A stretch of DNA of 64,000 nucleotides, taken from Heloderma charlesbogerti. Lineage: Eukaryota; Chordata; Lepidosauria; Squamata; Helodermatidae. This document shows positions 1 to 11,433 of this stretch, piece after piece (the first letter of the stretch is position 1; the number at the start of each line of letters is the position of its first letter). The stretch is taken from assembly GCA_026122225.1 (NCBI GenBank), contig JANEZZ010002359.1:434001-498000 (forward strand). Reading direction: 5' to 3'. Below the pieces are notes generated by a model that was not told the origin of the DNA, searched no databases, and was given only the letters and a program-made list of their open reading frames with translations. A program made the translations under genes and the position numbers.

Positions 1-735
1 CCAATTTATAAAATAAAGTGGACAACCATTCACTTAAAAGCAGACTTGAAGATCCAGGCCTTTAAAGCCCATTTAAAAACATTCTGTGCTAGGCTATTTC
101 CTAAAGGTGGGGCCATGACAGAAAAGGCCAGATCTCTTAATCCCACCAGTCTAATAGATCTTACCGGCAGGCAGATGACCAGGGCCTTTGTGGGCCCTTG
201 GTAGGATCATAAAGGTGCTGGTGGTCCTTTAAATAACCTGGTTCCAAACCCTTTAAGACTTTAAATGTGCTTACCGGCACTTTAAATTAGGCCCAGAAAG
301 ATATTGGCAACCAGTGGAGCTGATACAGAATTGGTGCTACATTCTCTGATTGCACCACCTGAAGCTTCCAAATCATTTTTAAAGGTAGCGCACATTACAG
401 TAGTCGAGTCTGGATGTAACTAGGGCTTGGATGACTGTAGCAAGGTCTGCTTTCTTCAGACAGGGATGCAGCTGGTGAATCAGCTGAAGCTGATAAAAGG
501 CATCCCTGGTGACCACCTTTGCTTCCATAGATTGCACTGAGTCCAGGAGAAACCTCAACCAGCGCACTTGGTCCTTCACCTCTGTAACCCCTCCAACAAG
601 AGTCTCACACCTACATCCAGATCAATAGCTTTCTCCACCCAGTGCCATGTTATCTGGATTAAGCCTCAGCTTCTTTGCCTTCATCCATCCCAAAACTGCC
701 TCCAGATAGTCTCTCCCAGCCAGAGCCCTTCCAGA
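1..735 (-). pseudogene. L2-type LINE, decayed RT C-terminal part
   Basis: Read on the minus strand, this is the end of an L2-clade (CR1 superfamily) reverse transcriptase. The upstream part corresponds to the region ending in LNPD. At 379-579 comes an open stretch ending in ALVTSRLDYCN, the family's diagnostic motif. It is followed by LQVVQ, YQLHWLPI and LEPGYL-like segments at about 200-375, and by a diverged tail to the window edge. Stops and frameshifts break it throughout, so it is an old dead copy. Its 3' end lies beyond base 1. Confidence 0.75.
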
Positions 736-1694
736 CTATAATATAGAGACAATGAACTGCATTTGCTTTGGAACCGAGCAGGGCTAAATAAAAACTGAGC
801 TAGAAAGAGCAGAAGCTCTTATCTATATTGCTATTTTTGGGTGGGTGTGTTTTTTGGATGGGAGGGACACTAGTACCCAATCCTGGTTACATTAAAATCA
901 TGAATGTCTCCATTGATTTCTATGGACAACTTTGCTTTGTGAATAATGTCCTGGGGACATTTAGAAAAACCTTCTCAGTGTGAACTAGGAAGCGACCTAC
1001 CCAGAGAATGAAATGGTTCTCTATCCCCTTTTTATATCTATGTGCCTCTTCTGCCATCTTCTTTTGATCGTTTCTCTTGGAGAAGGAAAAAGGAAAGCAA
1101 TGGAGCAAAGGAAAACAGAGGAAGAAACACATAGAACTGCCCACCTTCCACTCTCTTCCTTATCTCCATCTGTGCTCCTTCTCTTTCAGCAAGACTCACC
1201 TCATCTTGAAGCCACCCCAGCAATGCTTCCTGTTAATCAAACACTTCCAGCCAGCAGATTTCATTACTCCTCCCCCCAGTTTTTCTTTCCCAATAGACTC
1301 AATGTCCCATGGCTACTAAGCATTCTCAATTCTCACTGGGTTGTCTGTGCCACCCCCCTGACTTCTTTTTAATAAATATTTTTTGTACTGCTGCAAGCCT
1401 TGGGGTTCCCCAAAGCCTGCCAATACCTCCCTCTTGTGCACGGATTGTGTTGTTTTACCTACATAAGGATGGGCACTTGCCTCTGAACTTCAGAAACAGC
1501 GGGAATTATTTGTTCTTATATTTGCTTAAAAACTAAGAAGAAATTCTCTGGCCAAATGCTTCAGATTTTAGCCAGTGTACAAATGAAGAATACAAAAGTC
1601 AATATTTCCAGAGGATATTAGAGAGCCTGCAATAATAGGAACAATACAATTTAAATTAAATAGCACTGTAGAGTGTTCAGATCCTTACAAGGAC
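736..1694. other. No recognised feature
   Basis: This is intronic sequence, if the GALNT16 placement is right. Open frames on both strands are short, overlap each other, and show no domain or splice context. I recognise no repeat family here. Confidence 0.5.
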
Positions 1695-1815
1695 ACTGTT
1701 AGATAGCTCATAATTATTATCACCATATTGTGAGGCCACCTATCGGTTCACAGCAGAGGTGAGATTCAACCCAGAGATGCCCCAGTCTTAGCCAATACAT
1801 TGCAGCAGTTCTGCC
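1695..1815 (-). repeat. Possible MIR-like tRNA-derived SINE remnant
   Basis: An AT-rich start (ATAATTATTATCACC) is followed by a GTGAGATTCAACCC segment, which resembles the reverse complement of an ancient MIR-type SINE: tail side first, then the B-box region. It is strongly diverged, and the call rests on order and short matches only. Confidence 0.35.
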
Positions 1816-3130
1816 TGGATGTTTATTTTCAGACTTGCCAGTTGCCCCCAAATTTCAAATATACTGATTGAGTCTCACCATCTTTGAAACAGGAGTCCCA
1901 TGGGGCCTCAAACTACTAAAGGCAGGCATAGAAACTCATTAGCGGCTTTTAAAGATTTTGGCCTTAACGTTTCTCATCCATCGGACTTCCTCATCATTGC
2001 CATTCCCCAAAGTGACATTAAACTTCTGTTTAGGAAAACAACTCTGTAATCATCAATAACAATTTAATTACATGTAATTTTCAACAGGTGCTACTCCAAT
2101 GGCTAATTAATCAAAATCAAATCAGCCCCTAATTGTCATGGAAGGCCTAATCCACCTGCTGTGCTTTTGGAAAGAAAGCGGTTCTGATTCAGAAGCGTGA
2201 CCAGCCGCCACAAGATAAGCAGGCAGTGCAATTTTTGCATTACACCTCCTGCTTGCCTGATTTTCCTGCAGTCCTGTGTAAACTTGAACGAAGCCAATAC
2301 TTGGAACAAAGCAGTCCTTTCCATACTTCATCTACCCCATAGCACTTTGCAGTAATTACTTAGTGGTAGGGGCACTGGCTGTGTAGGCGAATGCAGCAGC
2401 AATTATACTCGCAGTAATAATTCATGCCCAGCCTTGTGCATTCAGATCCATTTTATTGAGATACATGCCTTACCTCAAGCACCTTGAAAACAGTGCTGAA
2501 TTTTTAAAAACAATTCTACCAGAAAACTAAGAACAACAAGTAAACCAGAGCAGGAAAGTCTCATAAGAACCCAAAGAGCTGTTCAGGAGCCCTACAAATA
2601 CAGATTATAGATTCATTAAAAAATGCATCATATAGTGGCATGGGGGAAGGCCCTCATGGAAAACTGTCCACGTGGGGGCAATTTTCACATGTCAGAAACA
2701 ATTTTGCCACATGAAACCTGAGATGGTACAGTCCCTTCTGCTAAGCGAGGGCTGTATCATCTCAATAGGCATATTTGAATTTTCCTTCAAACATAAGATT
2801 AACTGGCCTGTTTCATACATTACCTAAAACAGAATGGTTGCTACCACTTTGTGAATGTTCCCACAGCACTCCCACTAACATGCAATATATACAGTTTCTA
2901 CTCATATGAATAGGACCAATCTAGCAGCTGTTGCTAGAGTAATACGTAACCATGAAATCCACCCTAACCATGCAGGCGGAAGTTGCAAACATTGCCAGAA
3001 GCATTGTGGGAGAGCCCATGGGGCAGTAAAAATCATACTACTCTAGCAAAATATATTTAAAAGGCCACAGGTGCTTCTGTTTCACTGGGGCCCTGCAATG
3101 TTTTCTCACCAGGATTAAATGCCTGTCCCT
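1816..3130. other. Mostly unrecognised intronic sequence; AT-rich block near 2040-2130
   Basis: No gene or repeat family was recognised. At 2069-2082 there is a palindromic AATTACATGTAATT, and TAATTA-type homeodomain-like motifs recur to about 2140. This could be a conserved non-coding element or chance AT-rich sequence. Confidence 0.35.
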
Positions 3131-3189
3131 GTTCTATGTTGCCAAATTTTCAGACTTGGCTTATTTATTGGATAAATGGGGCATTTGCC

Positions 3190-3450
3190 TTGGGCACCAG
3201 CTGTGCTGTGGACACTTTAACCCAGTTTGCACATCATGGTGGGTTATTTAACCCTCACTTTGTGCACTGCCTGAGAGCCACTTCTGGTTTCTGTGAACAA
3301 CCTCCAATCAGCCCGATCGGAGGTTGTGAGTGTGATGTGCAATCCCAGACCAACTGGTTGCTTAGGGGCTAAATAACCCAGCAGTTAACCCATATTTAGG
3401 GGGTAAACATGTTTAGGGCAAAACAACCCATGTCATGCTGACAATCTCCA
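3190..3450. repeat. Diverged MITE-like sequence with small hairpins
   Basis: The stretch contains GGTGGGTTATTTAACCCTCA and a hairpin in which AACCTCC and GGAGGTT flank a short loop near 3300-3327. A partial repeat of that motif occurs near 3447-3472. This pattern resembles palindromic non-autonomous DNA elements elsewhere in the window. Ends and target-site duplications could not be set. Confidence 0.3.
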
Positions 3451-3480
3451 ATCGTGCCAACTTGAGGTTGTTTACAGAAA

Positions 3481-4747
3481 ATGGAAGCAACTCACATGTG
3501 GCATGAATCCCAGCTAAATGCCACCATGATGTGTGCACAGCCACTTCCAGTCTTGACTCTCAGCCTTTGGGTTGCCACTGCAATCCCATACCAGCTCTGG
3601 CTCAGCCAGAACATTATGCTCAAGGTCAAGTCCAGCCATTCCTTTGATTCTGATAATGCAAAGTCTGGTAGATATATGACTTCATGGATGATTGGCTGCT
3701 AGTCCTCTACTCTACCCTTGACTCCCTTTATAAACTCTGGTATAGCTACAATTTATACATTTTCATCATGAAGAAGGGCTTGGATTTATAATGACTCCCT
3801 GAGCCATAGAAGATAATCAGGGTTTAATAGGAGTCAGGATTCACAGAAGCTTAGTCCCAGAACCTGCTATTTTTAATGCTATGGTTGAGCTCTGGTGAGT
3901 TGAAAATGATGGACTGACTAAATGTGTATGTAGAATACCTTTTTGCCAGTTCTTAACAACCAACCCTCATTCATGTCAGAGTAGGATTAGGGGAAAGAAT
4001 CTTCAGAGTGGGCAGAAACTTTAATCCATTTGATTTCTCGTTTATTTCTACTTAGAATTAGAGATCTGAAATTACAGCCCATTTCTAGATGGATTTTCTA
4101 GCCAGTTTTAGGTGTGTTATAAAACAATGAAAACCAGCAGAAGTCATCATAAGGAAGGAAGTAGACTTCTAGGCAGACCTGAGGCCTGACACCTGTCGTT
4201 TTACAAATGGGACGCTGGAGACAATACAGTCATATCAATAGCTGTATGTCTCCTGCATTGCATTGTTCAAGCCAACCTTGTTAGGAATGAGGCAGTTCTC
4301 AGTGTGTGCGCACCATCAGTCCCCCTGCCTCAGAGGCTGGCTGTAATTTGAGGCCCAGTAAAGCAACTGTCTCAAGCGGCAGATTCTGGATGTCACTCAA
4401 GCAAATGGTGGGTTGTTTAATTGGTTTGTTTTTGCTGCTGGGGGGCTGGGCACAAAACTGTCTTGGGCTTGCCCTTCCTGCCTAACTGCCTATTGCTCAG
4501 AACAAACAATTTATCCTTCCCAAGGGCAACCTCCCCAAGACCAATAGTTCCTTGCAATAGATTTGTTTCCACCAGTGTGCCAAACCATCCTCGTACTTAC
4601 AAAGCCCAGCTAGGTTGCACTTAAAAGAGCCTGTTATTTATTCACAAAGCAGTTTTCTGCAAGACCCTAAGACCTGGAGTGAGGAAAAATAGTTCCAATG
4701 AATAATGCATCATTGCCAGAGGTACTCTCAGCTGCCTTCCAGCTGAG
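3481..4747. other. No recognised feature
   Basis: Intronic sequence without recognisable coding or repeat structure apart from scattered short low-complexity tracts. Confidence 0.45.
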
Positions 4748-4754
4748 ATGCTCC

Positions 4755-4755
4755 A

Positions 4756-4804
<49 letters not shown>

Positions 4805-4805
4805 C
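4755..4805. repeat. (CT)n microsatellite
   Basis: An interrupted CT dinucleotide tract. Translation of it produces the serine/leucine-rich and Arg-Glu-rich frames seen on both strands here, which are not genes. Confidence 0.95.
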
Positions 4806-5034
4806 CCCCACCTCTGTGTTCACAGAGAAAGCATTACCCTGACCTGATAGACTGCTTAGGGGACACTTTGAGCCAATTTTTAATATCTGAAAGGGAGCAG
4901 AGGGCATTTTCTCAGGGTAAAGCAAAACAGTGAATGGTCTTACCAAACTCTTTAGCCTAGAAAGGGACTGGGAGAAATGGTCAGCGGAAGAAACATCCCT
5001 TTGCTGTAAAAAGTAGCAACCAGGGTGCCAGGGA

Positions 5035-5335
5035 AAGGAAAGGTTCCTCCTGTGCAAGCACCGGGTCATTACTGACCCCTAGAGGGACACCGCTTATGCT
5101 GGCGTTTTCATGGCAGACTATAGCAGGGTGGTTTGCCATTGCCTTCCCCAGTCATGACTACCTTTCCCCCAGCAAGCTGGGTACTCATTTTACCGACCTT
5201 GGATGGATGGAAGGCTGAGTCAACCTGAGCCGGCTACCCAAGACCCAGCTTCTGCTGGTATCGAACTCAGGTCGTGGGGAGAGTTTCAATTGCAATACTG
5301 CCGCCTACCACTCTGCGCCACACGAGGCTCAGGGT
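5035..5335 (-). repeat. tRNA-derived squamate SINE, BovB-like tail
   Basis: On the minus strand the copy begins with a tRNA-like head (GTGTGGCGCAGAGTGGTAGG as A-box region and GACCTGAGTTCGATACC as B box). It continues through the body containing CTGGGGAAGGCAATGGCAAA and ends near the GGAACCTTTCC tail. That tail resembles the 3' end shared with BovB, which would make BovB the likely mobilising LINE. It is a reasonably complete copy. Confidence 0.75.
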
Positions 5336-5415
5336 GCCAGGGACATGCATTAAAAATGGAGCCATGCTCCAGAAGTGCATTTAACACGTTTTCATCACAC
5401 TTTCCCAAATTCTTT

Positions 5416-5796
5416 CTAAGGCTTTCTTCACATGAAGCTTTTACCCTGCAATTGAGATTGCTCCTTCACAGAGGTTTCCGGGCTCTTTACATGATGCCAT
5501 TTAGCGTCTCCTGCGCTAAATGCCCTTTGTTCCATTTTTAAATAGATTGCAGATAATGAGCGATCAAATTACCCCACTGTGTTCGGCTTCAGTTTTCTCA
5601 GTGAAAAGAGGAAAAGCGACAAGAAGGGGAGCGAGAACAATGAAAGATAATGGAAGACTCAGATATGGGGAGAAGGGGGGGAAGGGAGGGGGAAAAGGAA
5701 GCAGGTAAAAAAGGGAGTTGTTGTGATCTTGCATTTAAAACGGAAGCAGAAAGCCCCATTTTAAATGCAGGATTTTAGGGTGGTGTGGGGATGCCC
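5416..5796. mobile_element. Short TIR element, copy 1 of 4 (380-bp family)
   Basis: The left end GGCTTTCTTCACATGAAGCT and the reverse complement of the right end (GGGCATCCCCACACCACCCT) form imperfect terminal inverted repeats. The interior shares order and wording with the copy at 24003-24392, for example the CATTTTTAAA...AGATAATGAG segment and a purine-rich core. CTAA lies just outside both ends, suggesting a 3-4 bp duplication. There is no transposase, so it is non-autonomous. The superfamily is unknown; the short duplication would suit PIF/Harbinger. Confidence 0.5.
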
Positions 5797-6196
5797 TAAG
5801 GCTGAGGAGGGGAAAAACAGATTCTGACCAGTTGCTGCCTTGTGACAAATTCCCCATTCCCAGAACAGCTTCGCAACATTTTATTCCATTTCCACCTGCC
5901 CCCACAAAAATAATTCAATGAATGAACTCTTGATTATTTTCAAAGTGCTGCTTGTTTGTTTAAGCAAACAAACATATAATAGGAAGCATGAGTGAAGGAG
6001 CAAGAATGGCGGTTGAATCAGGGTCAGAAATGCTGGTACTATGGTAGCAGAGAATTTCTTCCTTTATATCAGTTTTATACCACTTACTATCTGGGAAGGA
6101 TCCAATGGTGTCTGTGTGCTAGCACTATTAATGCTGCCTTAGAATACACAAATGCTTGTGCAATGTAGGGCTTGCTAGGGCAATGAAAAATTTATT

Positions 6197-7012
6197 GTAG
6201 AGCTGGAAAAGGTACAGAAAAGGGCAACTAAAATGATCAAGGGGCTGGAGCTTCTCCCCCATGGGAGAAGGTTACAACAGCTGGGATTGTTTAGCTTGGA
6301 AAAAAGGAGGGTAGGGGAGACAATCTACATTGCAACTTTAAACTGGTTTCAAACCTGTTTTTAGCGATTACGGCTACCAAATACAGGAATTCTGGGAATT
6401 GTAGCTCTAGGAAGAGGGGCCGCTTGGGCAGGGGACAGGGGTCTCTAGCAAAGAATTCTCAGTACCCTCATGAAAGTGCAGGATCCCTTTAGATAAACCA
6501 GTTTGAAACCAGTTTAAAGTTGTAATGTAGGAATCTACGTCTAGAAAATCATGTATGGTGTGGACAATGTGGATAGGGAGACATTTTTCTCCCTCTCTCA
6601 AAATACTAGAACCCGGGGTCATCCCATGAAGCTGATTGGTGGGAGATTCAGGACGGATAAAAGGAAGTACTTCTTTACACAGCACATAGTTAAACTATGG
6701 AATTCGCTACCACAACAAGTAATGATGGCCACCAGTTTGGATGACTTTAAAAGGGGGTTGGACAAATTCCTGGAGGAGAAGGCTATCAATGGCTATAGTC
6801 TTGATGGCTATGTGCTACCTCCAGTACCAGAGGCAGTGAGCCTATGTACACCAGTTGCTGGGGAACATGGGTGCAAGGGTGCTGTTGCGCTCATGCCCTC
6901 CTTGTGGGTTCCCAGTTGACAGGTGTTTGGCCACTGTGTGAACAGAATGCTGGACTAGATGGACCCTTGGTCTGATCCAGCATGGCTGTTCTTATGTTCT
7001 TATATTCTTAAC
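6197..7012 (+). mobile_element. CR1 LINE 3' end, interrupted
   Basis: The end of a CR1 reverse transcriptase frame, starting at [19 protein letters not shown] codons, continues past the insertion at 6329-6531. There it encodes the family's C-terminal tail: RTRGHPMKLIGGRFRTDKRK, then YFFTQHIVKLWNSLPQQ and FKRGLDKFLEEKA. The 3' UTR holds GGACTAGATGGACCCTTGG, and the tail is built from GTTCTTAT units. 5' truncated, as usual for LINEs. Confidence 0.85.
6329..6531. mobile_element. Palindromic MITE inside the CR1 3' end
   Basis: GCAACTTTAAACTGGTTTCA near the left edge is matched in inverse by TGAAACCAGTTTAAAGTTGT near the right edge. The core has the GGGAATTGTAG-type motif common in hAT-derived reptile MITEs. 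AATCTAC occurs at both borders (6322-6328 and 6532-6538) and may be the target duplication, although it could be part of the terminal repeat. CR1 codons resume after it. Confidence 0.6.
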
Positions 7013-7384
7013 AGCAAATAAGAGGCTATTTTCCTTTAAAACAAGGGGTGTGGGAAGCATGCCCCTTGTTTTCAAGCAAACTCGTGCTCCTCAAAGCCTC
7101 CTGAGTGCATGATTTTGCTTGAGAACAAGGTGCATGCTCCCTGTGCCCTTCGTTTTAAAGGAAAATAGCCCCTGTTTTGCCACCACCAAATTTTCTGTTG
7201 TGCGAGCAAGCACTATTGACATTGTGCAAGTATTGGTTTACGCTAGCGCAAGGTCAACAGCGCTAGTGCACGGACACCGCTGGATCCTTCCCATTAGTTG
7301 GATCCTTTAGGCATTCTATCCCCTCCCCAGTATCACTGTGTTAGGGAGATTAGCTCTGCCCCTACCATCACTCCCCACCCAGTC

Positions 7385-7430
7385 ACACAGCACAAGTTGA
7401 AGTCCAACACATCTGGAGGGCACCAGGCAG
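7385..7430. repeat. hAT-MITE end fragment
   Basis: GTCCAACACATCTGGAGGGC is the inner part of the terminal repeat of a widespread reptile hAT-derived MITE (compare 35110-35245). Only one end is seen. Confidence 0.45.
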
Positions 7431-7603
7431 AGGAAGGTAGGCAAGCCATTTCAATGGTAACGCTTCTTTGCATTTCTCATTAAAAGCTAAAAGTTGCATT
7501 TCAGCTGACTGAAGAAGATCCTTTGTTAAAGCTCAGTATATTTTCACAAGTTGAACCTCTGCATTCTGAAGAAAACACCACTGAGTTCAATGGAGCCAGC
7601 TGA

Positions 7604-7690
7604 GGATGCATCATCATCATCATCATTTCATTTCTATACCGCCCAATAGCCAAAGCTCTCTGGGTGGTTCACAAAAATTAAAATGCATAG
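7604..7690 (-). repeat. LINE/SINE 3' tail with (CAT)n
   Basis: A short CAT tract is followed by TTTCTATACCGCCCAATAGC and TCTCTGGGTGGTTCACA. This is the reverse complement of the conserved 3' end of L2-type LINEs or their SINE partners in squamates. The His-rich frame from the CAT tract is not a gene. Confidence 0.5.
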
Positions 7691-7885
7691 GGCTACAGCC
7701 ACACACAAAAAGTTTGGTCTTTAAGGGGCCACAGGATGCCTTTTGGAAAAATGGGTCATTCTTCCTTCATTTTTATAGTAACATTTCTTAAACATCTTAC
7801 TAGCCAATTTTCCCCACATTCTGATGCTTGTACTAGGAAACAACAATGTAAATGTTATTTAATATTTCAGCTTATATAACATATA

Positions 7886-7889
7886 TGTA

Positions 7890-7948
<59 letters not shown>
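7886..7948. repeat. (GT)n(GA)n compound microsatellite
   Basis: A TG dinucleotide run passes directly into a GA run. Its translation gives a Cys-Val then Glu-Arg repeat with no biological meaning. Confidence 0.97.
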
Positions 7949-7951
<3 letters not shown>

Positions 7952-8379
7952 ATAGTGTGTGTGAAAAGAAAACTTAAAAGGGAGGGGGACTATCAAAAGC
8001 TGTGGAATGAATCACAGATTAAAAGTAAAAAAGAAATTCCAAGCAGCCTATGGATTCTACCTATATCCTGGTTTGTAAGGTAAAGGGGGGAAATATACAT
8101 ATATGTGAATGTATATCTGTCAGTAAGTAGATTTACATTTAATGTGTTTCTTTTTTTTCTCTGTTGGTTTATTTAATCTTGTTTTGGAAAACTAATAACA
8201 TCTATATAAAAAAGAGTTGTGGAATGAATCACAGATTAAAAGTAAAAAAGTAATTTCATGTGTTCATCAACCTACGTAAAACCTGAGTTATATAACTTCA
8301 TCAATTCCATTGGGCCATCTGTGTTGATAAATGCATATAATATTGGCTACATTCATATGCAACTGGTTTATGGTAACCA

Positions 8380-8800
8380 CAGTTTTTGCTTTATCCATGA
8401 ATTGCCTTGTAGATGGGCAAACCATGGTGGCTTCTTTTCCCAATTTCTGGTTTGTTTCTCTCCCACCCATTCTGCCAGTCTTCAGAGTGGTTTCATTTTC
8501 TGGCTGCTCCTGCTAGGTGCCTCTGCATTGCAGCAGACAGCAGTGCAAACAAGCCAGGGATAAGCCATGGTTCTGGGTTCAGACATCATCATAATTAAAT
8601 AAGCCAGACTTCTTAAGGCAACAACAAATCATGGCTTCTATCTGTGGTTTGTAGCTGGTTAACAAACCCTTGTTATTTATGGGAATGGGTTCAGACACAA
8701 CAAGCCATACTTTGACAAATCACACCATGGATTAACATTATGTGTGGACCATACCGCGGTTGCATTACTATGATGGGACTGGACTTCACAACTGACTAGA
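8380..8800. repeat. Diverged non-autonomous DNA element (CCATGGATTAACATTA family)
   Basis: The segment repeats AACCATGGT/AGCCATGGTT and GGGTTCAGACA motifs, and near the end has ACCATGGATTAACATTATGT. A related end, CCCATAGTTTAGCATTAAGT, occurs at about 26670. This suggests an old palindromic transposon family, but its termini and duplications are not defined. Confidence 0.35.
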
Positions 8801-10300
8801 AGAGACTAATGTTTAGTTACCACACCCAGTCATAATTTGTAGACCCATGAGATTTTAAATCTTTGACTCAGAAAATACTCTGAACATTTTGAGACCCCTT
8901 ACTCAAAGGGTCTCCAAGCAGTCATCCAGAATTGGCTCATGCCTTTTTTCTGTGCATGCAACAGAAAGAAATCATCAACAAGACAAATCATAAATGAATC
9001 TTGCGCCCAACTGCCTGACTGCCAATTTAATGTCTGATCTATTAAAAACAGGCAATTTCCTAAGGCCAGAGCGATGCGCAAGGTTGGTATTTGTGTGTAG
9101 GCGTCTAATATTTTGTATTCAGATATTCAAGCACAGATGGCAGAGACCCACATGTTGTGCACTTCTGCATCTGCCCGCTGCCCACTATTGCCACTGCTTA
9201 CTGTCTCCGCTACCCCCAGTGAGAATCTCCCTGCAGGCTTTATTGCTTCTCCTGTCACTGTGTGCCATCACCGAGATTACACCGCACATACATAATACAA
9301 TCCCCAAAATGGCAGCAGCACATAGAAGCAGAAAGCTGCAGAAAAGGGACGAGAAGGCATCAGTGTCTGAATGGGGGAGGCAGTTATGACCACCAAACCT
9401 GTTTTTGGACAGGAGGTTTTAGGGTTCAGATCTGAGACTTGAAGCAGCCCAGTTCATGCTGTTCAAGTTTCACCAGAAGTGACAAGTGCCGCTGTAATGT
9501 CTGATCTATGAGTTTATACAAGAGCATCATGGGATATATTATCGTTCTTTATACTGTAATGAAACATGTCTATATTAGCCATCTTGACATGACTAATTTC
9601 CATTCTGTAAGGGCAAAACTCCATTTTCAAGCATCAGCAATACTTGTTTATTCTATTTCTTCTGTGGATTTCTTTATCTGTCACTTAGGGCGAAAACCTA
9701 TTGAGATAGACGGTCGCCTCCGGTCGCCTCTGAAGTCGGAGGCAGCCACCTATCCAATGCAGGGTGGCTGAAACGCAGAGGAGAGGATTCCTTCCATGCT
9801 CTGGCTGCCCGGCAGTTTTCCTCAGATGCCTGATTTGGGGCATCAAAGCATGGCTTGGAGGAGGGGGCAGGAACGGGGCTGGAGACCACATAGGAAGCTG
9901 TCTAAACAGCTTCCGCAGTCTCCCCTTCTCACCCCCAGAAACACCCCCTTTTCGCCCTGTCCGTGCTCTGTGTTACAAGCATGGACAGGCAGCCACCACT
10001 GTTCTCTCTGCCCCAGCTACGAGGGAGAGGGGAGCATGGTTTCCCAGCTAGGAGCTCGTAGCGCACCTTTCTGGCTGCTTAATCCCTGATAAGTATCCTG
10101 CGTTGCTCTGAGGAATTCCCCAAATTTGTGGTCAATATACCCAGATTGCTGTCAGGTAGAAATTCTATCCTTTCTGGAATCTTCAATTCTAATGTTAAAT
10201 GTTTATTCCCAGACAGAAGTGGGTTGTGCCCCTGGTCAGTTACATGATGTCATTCATGCCTTGGCTTGCTCTAACTAGCTTTTCACATGGCCTGGCTATA
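8801..10300. other. No recognised feature
   Basis: The longest open frames here (for example 8994-9389 and 9764-10051) overlap each other on several frames and show no domain. They are treated as chance ORFs in intronic DNA. Confidence 0.45.
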
Positions 10301-10375
10301 ATAGCACAATCCTATATCTATTCAAACATAAGCCCCATTGAGTTCAATGGAACACATTCCTAAGTAAGTGATTGA
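10301..10375. repeat. Reptile 'CAATCCTAT' dispersed repeat fragment
   Basis: CACAATCCTATATCTATTCA followed by CCCCATTGAGTTCAATGG matches the family seen complete at 28448-28602. Confidence 0.5.
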
Positions 10376-10445
10376 AGCCGAACCCAGGATCAAGCATCAA
10401 GCCTGCATGCTCCTCCCCTGTCATCTCCTTTTGTGCTGGCTTCAG

Positions 10446-10635
10446 CATTTCCACCCAGACCTGTTTAAACTACAAGTCCCTGTTATGTCCCAAATGGGAA
10501 ACTGTAATTTAATGTTGGTTAGCTAACCAGGATCTTGATTTTAAGATCCTGGTTATTAAACTGACACTAAACCACAGTTTCCCATTTCGGACATCACAGG
10601 GAATTGTAGTTTAAACAGACCAGGATTGAAATGCC
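10446..10635. mobile_element. 190-bp palindromic MITE
   Basis: The two arms are near-complementary: CTGTTTAAACTACAAGTCCC and CCAAATGGGAAACTGT on the left match inverted GGAATTGTAGTTTAAACAG and ACAGTTTCCCATTTCGG on the right. They meet at GGATCTTGATTTTAAGATCC. Transcription through it would give a long hairpin. No coding capacity. The superfamily is not known; hAT is plausible. Confidence 0.65.
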
Positions 10636-11164
10636 AAAGGTGGCAGTGAAGGGAGGAGATGATGGGAGGGGTGATGGGGGAAGTGCACAGGGCCAGTACT
10701 TGTTCCAGCTTACTAAACAATGGTTTATTAAACCAAGAATATTACATCCAAGATGGCCCATTGATTGGACCACACTCCAAGGTATATCGGGACATTCTTT
10801 TGCCCAATCCTGAAGGATGTACTGTATTAAAAGGCAGGACTCTAGGACCTTAGGAATTCAAAGAGCAGCACTAACCATATTACTCGGACTGATGTCCCAC
10901 TGATTACAGTGAGACTTTCTTCCCTCTAAGTATGCTTTGGATTGCAGCTTTAACCTTTACTCTTTTCATTCAGAAGTAGGGGAGACAGCAGCAGGCAAAG
11001 GGAACTTCAGGGCCTGCTCCAGTTGGACTCCTCCCCCCGCTCCCCCATCACAGGGCCAACTGATATCAACTGCCCTGTAGGAAGGGAAATCACATGCTGA
11101 TTCCTGCTCAGGTGGAGCTGATTCTCTTATGAGTTTAGTTTTCTTGAGCATGTGGTTCCTGCTG

Positions 11165-11255
11165 TATCTGTTCTTTTTTATAAATACTGTAAGCCATTCT
11201 GGGGACTCTAGTCAAAAAGTGGGATATCAGTCTACCAAACAAATAAATAAGTCAG
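11165..11255 (+). repeat. SINE/L2-like 3' tail
   Basis: TGTAAGCCATTCTGGGGA followed by GTGGGATATCAGTCTACC and a short AAATAAATAA run has the wording of squamate SINE/L2 3' ends. It lies directly downstream of the shorter GALNT exon in gene orientation. Confidence 0.45.
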
Positions 11256-11334
11256 CAAGCCTCCTTGATTTCAGCAAGTATGCTTAGGGCTGCAACGTTC
11301 CGTCTCATTCACGATTGCTAATGGCATGCCTTAC

Positions 11335-11433
11335 CTTTTCACTGTGCGGAGCAAGGTGGAGCGAGCCTCATTGTGAAAGGTGATGATGATGCTAGTTACC
11401 GGCAGGTCCGCACCATAGTGCACAGAGGCACAC
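11335..11433 (-). CDS. GALNT16: Internal coding exon, GalNAc-transferase catalytic domain start (GALNT16-like)
   Basis: This is a 99-nt exon. A pyrimidine-rich acceptor ending in GTTACAG precedes it and the donor GTAAGG follows it on the minus strand. The phase is 1 + 32 codons + 2, so the G completes the AG left by the exon at 22732-22907 and gives Arg. The peptide reads [11 protein letters not shown], then [19 protein letters not shown], the hallmark opening of the GALNT glycosyltransferase-A domain, where the FHNEA segment begins the nucleotide-sugar fold. The metal-binding Asp-x-His motif and the lectin domain lie in later exons, which should be at lower coordinates outside the window. 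The GALNT family is secure. Paralogue 16 is preferred over 14 and others, but only by recall. Confidence 0.82.

Noticed and set aside
4728..5069. Minus-strand 113-codon ORF
   Set aside because: It runs through the (CT)n tract (Arg/Glu repeat) and part of a SINE; not a gene.
7606..7791. ORF starting with a His run
   Set aside because: It is the translation of a CAT trinucleotide tract attached to a LINE/SINE tail, with no domain after it.
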